Origin: Myxococcales bacterium
GTDB taxonomy: Bacteria > Myxococcota > Polyangia > Nannocystales > Nannocystaceae
NCBI GenBank assembly: GCA_016793465.1
Contig: JAEUJW010000081.1
Span: forward strand, 62,001-126,000
DNA: 64,000 nucleotides
Direction: 5' to 3'
Under the pieces are notes generated by a model that saw nothing but the letters and a program-made list of their open reading frames with translations, ran no database searches and had not been told where the DNA came from. The translations under genes were made by a program, and so were the position numbers. Shown here in pieces: positions 58,179 to 64,000 of the stretch. Positions within the stretch are counted from its first letter, which is position 1. Every line of letters begins with the position of its first letter.

Positions 58179-58184
58179 ACTCTA
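58179..58184 (-). promoter_or_regulatory. Possible -10 element TAGAGT for the vgrG operon
   Basis: On the minus strand TAGAGT ends 29 nt before the vgrG ATG. Confidence 0.4.
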
Positions 58185-58304
58185 CACCGAGGCCCCGCGC
58201 GCTGAACAGGGTCGCGTCCGCGCGGCGTGGCGACGATCGGTGCGGGTGTGACTACCAGCGCGGCGCGAGCGGCCGCGCGGCCCGCGACGACAACGCGCGG
58301 GGGC

Positions 58305-59273
58305 TCAGGACTGACCTGGCTCTTCGAGCAGGTCGGTGAGCCACGCGGTGAAGCCGTCGGCGACCAGCAGGCGGCCGAGGTGGTGGGCGAGCTCGGCCTG
58401 CAGCAGCGGGCGCCAGGCCGCGGCGGTGCGCTCGGCGTCGATGAGCTCGCCGAGGCTGCGCTCGCCGAGCTCGGCGACGACGGTGGCGAGGGCCCGCGAG
58501 ACCTCGTCGGGGAAGCGGTCCCAGTGGGCGATCGCGCGGGCGGCGGCGAGGATGTCGTCGGCGAGGTGGCGCGGGTCGAGCTTGCGGCCCTCGGCCAGGA
58601 GCACCGGCTCGGGCAGCTGAAGGATCGCCACCACGGCGTCGCTGCGCCAGGCGGCCTGGTCGGTGGCGAAGCGCGGGTCGGTGGCCCGCTCGACCACGAG
58701 GTCGATGGCGCGGCCGAGGAAGCCGTCGACGAAGTTTTTGATTTTGTCCTCGAGGCGGTGCTCGACCTCGGCGCCGACGGCCGAGGCGACGCCCTTGACC
58801 ATGCCGAACATCTTGTTGCGAATGCCGGCGCCGGGGACCCAGCTGGTGTCGGGCACGAGCGAGGTGACCTTGGTGGCGAAGTCGAGGAGGGTGGCCTGGA
58901 GGATCGTGCGCAGGAGGGCGCGCATGCCGGCGTGGTCGACGGCGGCGCGCACGACCTCGCGGCTCGGGGTGTGGGGGCGGCGCAGGACCCGGCGCAGGAC
59001 GGCGATCAGCTCGGGCGGGAGGCGGTCGGCCAGCGGGCCCGGGCGCGTGACGATGCGGCGGTCGCCGGCGCGGAGCAGGGCGTGCAGGCGGTCGGCCGCG
59101 CCGGCGGCGTCGACCCCGGCGCGCGCGCCGGCGACGAACGCGGGGGCGACGCGCGCGGGATCGAGGAGCTCGCGCAGCGGGGTGGCGAGCACGGCGTCGA
59201 TGACGACCTGCGCGAGTGCGGCCGCGCGGGCGGGCTCCTGGAGGCGGGCGAGGATCACCTTCGTGTCGGGCAC
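58305..59273 (-). CDS. Hypothetical helical protein
   Basis: 322 aa, GTG start (VPDTKVILARLQEPAR); TATGGA stands 6 nt upstream, close to the local promoter pattern. Almost entirely alpha-helical by composition, with a conserved-looking core KMFGMVKGVASAVGAEVEHR and NFVDGFLGRAIDLVVERATD. Amphipathic segments might associate with membranes but no full span is present. No family recognised. Its closeness to the T6SS island is probably incidental; 155 bp separate it from vgrG. Confidence 0.55.
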   Translation of the reverse strand: MPDTKVILARLQEPARAAALAQVVIDAVLATPLRELLDPARVAPAFVAGARAGVDAAGAADRLHALLRAGDRRIVTRPGPLADRLPPELIAVLRRVLRRPHTPSREVVRAAVDHAGMRALLRTILQATLLDFATKVTSLVPDTSWVPGAGIRNKMFGMVKGVASAVGAEVEHRLEDKIKNFVDGFLGRAIDLVVERATDPRFATDQAAWRSDAVVAILQLPEPVLLAEGRKLDPRHLADDILAAARAIAHWDRFPDEVSRALATVVAELGERSLGELIDAERTAAAWRPLLQAELAHHLGRLLVADGFTAWLTDLLEEPGQS

Positions 59274-59378
59274 GGGCGGTCCATAGCAGGAATATCGGCG
59301 GGGAGATACGCTGGCCGCTGCTGCGCGATCCGCCGGTCTTCGAGACCGAAGCAGACCACCACGCGTTGCCCCGCCGCC

Positions 59379-60161
59379 ATGCGACACAGTCAGGTGCACA
59401 TCGACAGTCCGTGCCACGAGTCCTGGGACGCGATGGAGGGCGACGCGGAGCGGCGCTTCTGCGGGGTGTGCCAGAAGCACGTGCACGACCTCTCGGCGAT
59501 GCGCCACGACGACGCGCGCGCGCTGCTGCAGCGGACGGCGGGCGAGGCCCTGTGCGTGCGCTACACGGCCGAGGCGGACGGGACGCTGCGGTTCCGCGAC
59601 CTCGTGCCGCGGGGGCAGCTGACGCGCAAGCTGCTGCGCACCGCGTTCGCGGCGACGGTGCTGGCCGCGTGCACGCCGCACGAGCCGCAGCCGCGAGATC
59701 TGGGCGACGCGCTGATCGAGGGCGTCGGCGGCCACGCGGTGGCGACGCCCGACGGTGGTTGCAACTACACGACCGGGCCGTTCACGACCTTCCACCTGCC
59801 GCCGGGGCACGCGCTGTGTCAGAGCGCGGGGCCGGCCGACGCGCCGTCGATCGTGACGCCGCCGGTCGAGCCGATGCTCGTGCCGGAGCCGCCGCAGCGG
59901 ATGGGGGCGATCGCGGCGCCGGAGGAGCTGCCGCAGCCGGTGGTCGACCCCGTGCCGGTGCCGAAGATGGGCGAGGCGATCGCGGTGCCGGAGGCCAAGG
60001 ACCCGTTCGAGCCGTGCGACCCGCAGCCGGGCTACGCGCCGCCGCCCCCGCCGGGGCGCGAGGAGGCGCCGCGGGTGAAGATGGGCGCCCGCGTGGCGCC
60101 GCGGAGGCCCGCGCGCGTCGAGGATCCCGCGGCGACGATGGGGAAGGTCGAGGGCGACTGA
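59379..60161 (+). CDS. Protein with Cys/His N-terminal motif, one membrane span and MG-repeat tail
   Basis: 260 aa. The N-terminus has IDSPCHESWDAM then RRFCGVCQKHVHDLSAM, a C-x-x-x-W ... FCxxC ... D-S pattern found at the start of many Bacteroidetes and myxobacterial membrane proteins and probably binding zinc. A hydrophobic segment with a lipobox-like LLRTAFAATVLAAC (about 90-105) follows. The Pro-rich C-terminal half repeats a short motif four times: PPQRMGAIAAPE, PVPKMGEAIAVPE, PRVKMGARVAP, PAATMGKVEG. Function unknown. The 3' end is tandemly duplicated downstream. Confidence 0.6.
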   Translation: MRHSQVHIDSPCHESWDAMEGDAERRFCGVCQKHVHDLSAMRHDDARALLQRTAGEALCVRYTAEADGTLRFRDLVPRGQLTRKLLRTAFAATVLAACTPHEPQPRDLGDALIEGVGGHAVATPDGGCNYTTGPFTTFHLPPGHALCQSAGPADAPSIVTPPVEPMLVPEPPQRMGAIAAPEELPQPVVDPVPVPKMGEAIAVPEAKDPFEPCDPQPGYAPPPPPGREEAPRVKMGARVAPRRPARVEDPAATMGKVEGD

Positions 60162-60308
60162 GGGCGCGGACGCGGTGACGGGCGCGGCGCGAGGCGTCGC
60201 GCCCCGGGTCACTCGTCGAGGATCCCGGTGGCGACGGCGGGGAAGCTCGCGGTCGACGGAGGGCGCGGACGCGGTGACGGGGCGGGGCGCGCTCCGGGTC
60301 ACTTCGGG
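60116..60308. repeat. Tandem duplication of the shared 3' region
   Basis: Two diverged units of about 91-98 bp begin with CGTCGAGGATCCC (60116 and 60214). Unit one holds the end and stop of the gene ending at 60161; unit two lies between the genes and reaches the stop of the convergent gene at 60299 (GGGTCACT occurs in both). Confidence 0.75.
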
Positions 60309-62368
60309 CGCTGCATCGGCAGCCTGGCGGTCGCGGTCTGCAGCTCGGGCGCGGCGCCGGGGCCCGAGCCGGGCGTGGGCGTGAGGACGTAGCGGCCGCG
60401 CAGCGGGGTGCAGTAGCGGTGGTGGACGGCGTCGCAGGCGACGGCGCGGACGTCGAGCACGATCTCGGCGGGCGGGCGATCGATCTTGTGGCCTTCGTCG
60501 TCGGCGCCGAGGTCGAGCCTGGCGCCGAGCTTGAAGATCGGGCCGCCGTCGGCGGTGCCGTGGAAGCTGGTGCGGGCGCGGATCGTCGGCGGGATCGTGA
60601 CCTCGAGGTCGAAGGGCGAGCCCTCGCTGAACTCGTGGCCGTCGGGGGCGACGAACTGCAGGTCGAGCTTGACGATGCCGGGGCGCAGGGGCTCGCCCTC
60701 GAGGGCGACGCGGGCGTCGACCGGGGTGTTGGTGGCGGCGACGGTGGGGGCGCTGGCGGTGCCGACGAGCGGGGCGGGCACGCCGGTGAGCGCGACCGGG
60801 GTCGCGGTCTTGCCGTCGGCGCTGATGCGCAGCAGGCGGTCGGCGTTGGTGTCGGCGACGACGAGCGCGCCCGACCTCTCGCGGGTGATGCCGGCGGGCT
60901 CGTGGAGGGCGAGCTCGCCGTCGCCGGTGTAGAAGGTGGACGCGGTGCCGGCCTTGAGGTCGATGCGTTTAATTTTGTTGTTGTAGGTGTCGGCGACGAG
61001 CAGGGCGGCGCCCTTGTCGACGGCGAGCACGTGCAGCGGGTGCTGGAACAGGGCCTTGTCGAGCGGGCCGTCGCGGTCGCCGAAGTCGAACAGGCCGTCG
61101 CCGGCGATCGTGCGGGTGAGGCCGTCGCCGACCGCCACGGCGCGCACGCCCGAGACCTCGCTGTCGGCCACGTAGAGGGCGCCGCCGAGCAGCGAGAGCC
61201 CGGACGGCTGGGCGAAGGCGGAGCGCTCGGCGTCGCCGTCGGTGATCGTCTCGCGGCCGGAGCCGGCGAGGCGGCGGATCTTGGCGGTGTCGAGGTCGAG
61301 GGCGGCGATCTGGTGGCTGCCGGCGAGGGCAATTAATAAACGTTTGTTGTCGGGGGTGAGCGCGAGGTCCCACGGCGAGCGCAGGGCGGTCGCGCGGGCG
61401 GGCTTCAAGTCGCCGTCGAGCGGGGCCTCGCCGAGCGCGCCGGTGCCGGCGATCGTCTCGATCGTCGCGGTCTTCAAATTGGCCTTGCGGACGGCGTGGT
61501 TGCGGGTGTCGGCGATGTAGAGGGTGGCGCCGTCGGGCGTGATCGCCAGGCCCTGCGGGTCGTCGAGGGCGGCGGCGGCGAAGCTGCCGTCGATCCAGCC
61601 GCGCAGGCCGGAGCCGATGCTGTGGCGCAGCTTGCCGGCCCGGTCGAGCACGAGCACGCGGTGGTGGCCGGAGTCGCTGACGGCGAGGCCGCCGTCGGGC
61701 AGGGCGATCACCTTGCCGGGGTAGGCGAGCGGGCCCTGGCTGTCCGTGAGGACAGGTCTCTTCGCGGGCTGCGGGGTCGTCGAGAGGCTGCCGTCGGCGC
61801 GGGCGTCGGCCATGATCCCGCGGATCGCGGCGCGCAGGAGGTTGCCGTCGGGCTCGCCGCCGGCCACGCCCGCGACCCTGCCGTTGGGCTTGATGACGAC
61901 GAGGGTGGGCCAGCCGCTGGCGCCGTAGCGGTTCCACAGCGTCATCTCGCTGTCGACCGCGACCGGGTGCTCGACGCCGTAGCGGCGCATGGCCTCGCGG
62001 ATGCGCCGGGGGTCGCGCTCGGCGTCGAACTTGGCGGAGTGCACGCCGATCACGGTGAGCGGCTGGCCGGCGAACTCCTGCTCGATGTCGCGGAGCAGCG
62101 GGAGCACGTGCATGCAGTTGATGCAGCAGTAGGTCCAGAAGTCGAGGATGACGACCTGGCCGCGCAGGCTCTTGATGTCGATGGGTGCGTCGACGCCGAT
62201 CCAGGCGGCGGCGCCGTCGAGCGGCGGGGCCTCGGGGTCGTCGTCGGTCGGGGCGGGCGGGGGCGCGGGCTCGGCGGCGGGCGGGGCCGCGGGGGTGGTC
62301 TCGCTCTGGCGCGCCGCCTGGTTGCAGGCGAGGGCGAGCGCGGCGAGGGCGGAGGGGAGGGTGCGCAT
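60299..62368 (-). CDS. Thioredoxin-like/NHL-repeat lipoprotein (NHLRC2-like)
   Basis: 689 aa. Signal MRTLPSALAALALACNQ with C15, Pro/Ala linker, then a TlpA/thioredoxin domain (about 50-200) with the pair C82-IN-C85 in WTYCCINCMHVLP, as in the NHLRC2 family (CCINC). About six NHL repeats follow (GGLAVSDSGHHRVLVLD, LYIADTRNHAVRKA, VADTYNNKIKRID), making a propeller, and a C-terminal beta domain of about 150 residues. Family order matches animal NHLRC2. It is probably an outward-facing redox protein. A palindrome copy (61740-61756) encodes the RPVLTDSQG linker between the two domains. Confidence 0.87.
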   Translation of the reverse strand: MRTLPSALAALALACNQAARQSETTPAAPPAAEPAPPPAPTDDDPEAPPLDGAAAWIGVDAPIDIKSLRGQVVILDFWTYCCINCMHVLPLLRDIEQEFAGQPLTVIGVHSAKFDAERDPRRIREAMRRYGVEHPVAVDSEMTLWNRYGASGWPTLVVIKPNGRVAGVAGGEPDGNLLRAAIRGIMADARADGSLSTTPQPAKRPVLTDSQGPLAYPGKVIALPDGGLAVSDSGHHRVLVLDRAGKLRHSIGSGLRGWIDGSFAAAALDDPQGLAITPDGATLYIADTRNHAVRKANLKTATIETIAGTGALGEAPLDGDLKPARATALRSPWDLALTPDNKRLLIALAGSHQIAALDLDTAKIRRLAGSGRETITDGDAERSAFAQPSGLSLLGGALYVADSEVSGVRAVAVGDGLTRTIAGDGLFDFGDRDGPLDKALFQHPLHVLAVDKGAALLVADTYNNKIKRIDLKAGTASTFYTGDGELALHEPAGITRERSGALVVADTNADRLLRISADGKTATPVALTGVPAPLVGTASAPTVAATNTPVDARVALEGEPLRPGIVKLDLQFVAPDGHEFSEGSPFDLEVTIPPTIRARTSFHGTADGGPIFKLGARLDLGADDEGHKIDRPPAEIVLDVRAVACDAVHHRYCTPLRGRYVLTPTPGSGPGAAPELQTATARLPMQRPK
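61740..61756. repeat. Copy of the CTGTCC/GGACAG element
   Basis: CTGTCCGTGAGGACAGG lies exactly at the thioredoxin-NHL domain boundary. Confidence 0.55.
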
Positions 62369-62448
62369 GGGGGTGCAGCGAGGCACGGGGCCGCGATGTT
62401 ACCGCCGGGCGCGGAGGGTTCGCACGCCGGGGCGATCGATCCGCGCGC

Positions 62449-62470
62449 AAAAAGGGGCCGCGCGGGCCCC
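62449..62470 (-). terminator. Rho-independent terminator
   Basis: On the minus strand a stem GGGGCC-CGCGC-GGCCCC is followed directly by five T residues. It lies 28 bp after the stop of the Cys-rich gene at 62498. Confidence 0.75.
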
Positions 62471-62497
62471 CCGGAGTTCATCGGCGAGCGCGGGCGA

Positions 62498-64000
62498 TCA
62501 GCAGTCGTTGGTCGAGCAGATCACCCAGCCGGTGTAGTTCACGGTGTTGTTGGCGTCGTTCCAGCCGCCCTGGACGCCGCAGCCGGTGTTCCACTTGTAG
62601 ATGCGGTAGGCGGTGTTGTTGTCGCCGTTGGGTTCGAACCCGCCGCACGACACGTCGCCGTTGCCGTTGTCGGTCATCCAGAACGAGCAGGGCTGGCCCT
62701 TGCAGCGGGCCTGCCAGTTGAAGATGTTCTGCGCGCCGTTGAAGCTGGGGAACACGTTGTAGAGGTTGGGCACCTCGTTGCCGTTCCAGGTGTAGATGGC
62801 CTGGGCGTGGGGCTTGGTGCGGGCGACGATGATCTCGAGGCCGGCGGCGGCGCACTTCTGGGCGTAGGTGTCCTGGTTGCCGCCGAGGTTGCCGTCGTTG
62901 AAGCGGACCATGGTGTAGCCGCAGGCGTCGACGGCCATCTCGCAGTGGACCTGCAGGGCCGGCAGGTTGCCCACGCCGTCGGGGTCGATCATGTAGTTGC
63001 CGGTCGGCAGGGCCGGGTTCTGCTGCTTCAGCTCCTTGCAGCTCTTGGCCAGGTTGACCTTGCAGGTGTTGCTGCAGCCGTCGGCGTTGTTGGCGTTGCC
63101 GTCGTCGCACTCCTCGACGCCGGCGCGCACGAAGCCGTCGCCGCAGAAGGCGGTCTTGCAGGCCACGCAGGCGTCGCTGGTGACCTGGTTCTGGTCGTCG
63201 CACTGCTCGAGCGCGGTCGGCTGGACGAACCCGTCGCCGCACGCCGGCAGCAGGCAGGCGAGGGTGCACGCGCCGGTGTTGCTGTTGGCGGGGCCGAGGT
63301 CGCAGGCCTCGCCGGGCTGCTTGAAGCCGTCGCCGCAGCCGGCCAGCTTGCAGGCGTTGGTGCACATGTCCTCGTTGCTCGCGTTGCCGTCGTCGCAGGC
63401 CTCGCCGGGGCCCTTGTCGCCGTCGCCGCAGAAGTTGGCGGTGCAGTCGGCCTTGCAGGCCTTGCCGGGGCCGTTCTGGCCGGGGCCGAGGTCGCACTGC
63501 TCGGCGACCGCGTAGACCAGGCCGTCGCCGCAGACGGCGTCCTCGCAGGCGAGGGTGCAGGCGCCGGTGTCGCTGTTGGCGGGGCCGAGGTCGCACTGCT
63601 CGCCGCCGGTCTCGGGCTGGACGAGGCCGTCGCCGCAGGCCGGGGGCTTGCAGGCGTCGGTGCAGCCGTCGTCGGGGTCGCCGTCGGCGCCGTCGTCGCA
63701 GGCCTCGCCGGGGTCGACGACGGCGTTGCCGCACTGCTCGAGCTTGCAGGTGGCGGAGCAGCCGTCGGCGGGGTTTTGGTTGCCGTCGTCGCACTGCTCG
63801 AGCGGGCCGGGGTCGCCGTCGCCGCACACGTTGAGCTTGCAGTCGGCGTTGCAGGCGTTGCCGGGGCCGTTGTCGGGGCCGTTGTCGCACTGCTCGGTGC
63901 CCTCGTCGGCGTTGTAGACGTTGAAGTCGCCGCACTCGGCGATCAGGCAGGCGGTCGTGCAGAACCCGTTGTCGGAGTTGTTGCTGCCCTTGTCGCAGGC
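62498..64000 (-). CDS. Cys-rich repeat (DUF4215) protein with fibrinogen-like C-terminus, partial
   Basis: At least 500 aa; the frame is open to the window edge, so the signal and N-terminus are missing. At least nine cysteine-rich units are visible, some in the spaced variant CGDGLVQPETGGEQCDLG. The C-terminal domain begins with SCKELKQQNP, GNYMIDPDGVG and VHCEMAVDACGY, parallel to the other two proteins of this type but with the GGGW turn replaced by ACGY. It ends with CSTNDC. Same stalk-and-head architecture; a terminator follows. Confidence 0.85.
   Translation of the reverse strand, partial: ACDKGSNNSDNGFCTTACLIAECGDFNVYNADEGTEQCDNGPDNGPGNACNADCKLNVCGDGDPGPLEQCDDGNQNPADGCSATCKLEQCGNAVVDPGEACDDGADGDPDDGCTDACKPPACGDGLVQPETGGEQCDLGPANSDTGACTLACEDAVCGDGLVYAVAEQCDLGPGQNGPGKACKADCTANFCGDGDKGPGEACDDGNASNEDMCTNACKLAGCGDGFKQPGEACDLGPANSNTGACTLACLLPACGDGFVQPTALEQCDDQNQVTSDACVACKTAFCGDGFVRAGVEECDDGNANNADGCSNTCKVNLAKSCKELKQQNPALPTGNYMIDPDGVGNLPALQVHCEMAVDACGYTMVRFNDGNLGGNQDTYAQKCAAAGLEIIVARTKPHAQAIYTWNGNEVPNLYNVFPSFNGAQNIFNWQARCKGQPCSFWMTDNGNGDVSCGGFEPNGDNNTAYRIYKWNTGCGVQGGWNDANNTVNYTGWVICSTNDC

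Noticed and set aside
63040..64000. Regularly spaced repeats that resemble a CRISPR array
   Set aside because: They are codon repeats of the CGDG/CDDG cysteine-rich units, in frame and variable, without constant spacer lengths.

Overview
The window is about 64 kb of very GC-rich DNA (roughly 72-75 % by eye) and looks like a chromosomal segment of a predatory myxobacterium, most likely of the Nannocystis/Plesiocystis type. The reasons are the many lipoproteins with Thr/Ser/Asp-rich linkers, four proteins with Myxococcus-type cysteine-rich repeats (CGDG..GE.CDDGN), a eukaryote-like Ser/Thr kinase with one membrane span, and a secreted GH44 glycanase. No rRNA, tRNA, phage, complete insertion sequence or CRISPR array was seen. 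The gene at the left edge starts at base 1 and may be cut; the gene at the right edge is cut.

Layout. 1-8 kb: a class-V aminotransferase, three small lipoproteins, a MidA-like methyltransferase with a TPR tail, an unknown protein, and a breakpoint near 8.03 kb where two truncated genes meet. 8-13 kb: PfkB-type sugar kinase, ATP-grasp enzyme, asparaginase-ankyrin fusion, an unknown protein and a HExxH lipoprotein. 13.4-20.4 kb: a MoxR - DUF58 - VWA - VWA operon; a related DUF4175-like coiled-coil membrane protein lies apart at 29.3-31.3 kb. 20.5-31 kb: radical SAM enzyme, Cys-rich lipoprotein, Ser/Thr kinase, GH44 lipoprotein with an overlapping membrane protein, and a Cys-rich stalk protein with a fibrinogen-like end. 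31.6-43.9 kb: HExxH lipoprotein, Mfd, a second Cys-rich/fibrinogen-like protein, ThiC overlapping a membrane sulfatase-like protein, and a SurA-like isomerase. 43.9-53 kb: a large orphan protein, Uma2 endonuclease, class-IV aminotransferase, GT2 glycosyltransferase, PilZ protein with a lipoprotein, and a Cys-rich beta-propeller lipoprotein. 53-58 kb: a type VI secretion effector island (VgrG, PAAR-lipase, ankyrin protein, DcrB-like protein). 58-64 kb: two unknown proteins, a thioredoxin-NHL lipoprotein and a third Cys-rich/fibrinogen-like protein running off the end.

Four genome-style signals cross the gene boundaries. (1) At least twelve genes have a TANNNT hexamer 6-9 nt before the start codon and no Shine-Dalgarno, which looks like leaderless transcription; several operon-internal genes have a Shine-Dalgarno instead. 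(2) A short imperfect palindrome of the type ACCTGTCCC/GGGACAGGT recurs about twenty times, many copies in frame inside genes, including four in the Mfd linker. (3) The 3' ends of genes, stop codon included, are tandemly duplicated at four separate places. (4) Runs of Leu/Ile/Phe/Lys/Asn/Tyr residues are written with AT-rich codons, usually containing TTAA, inside otherwise extremely GC-rich genes.
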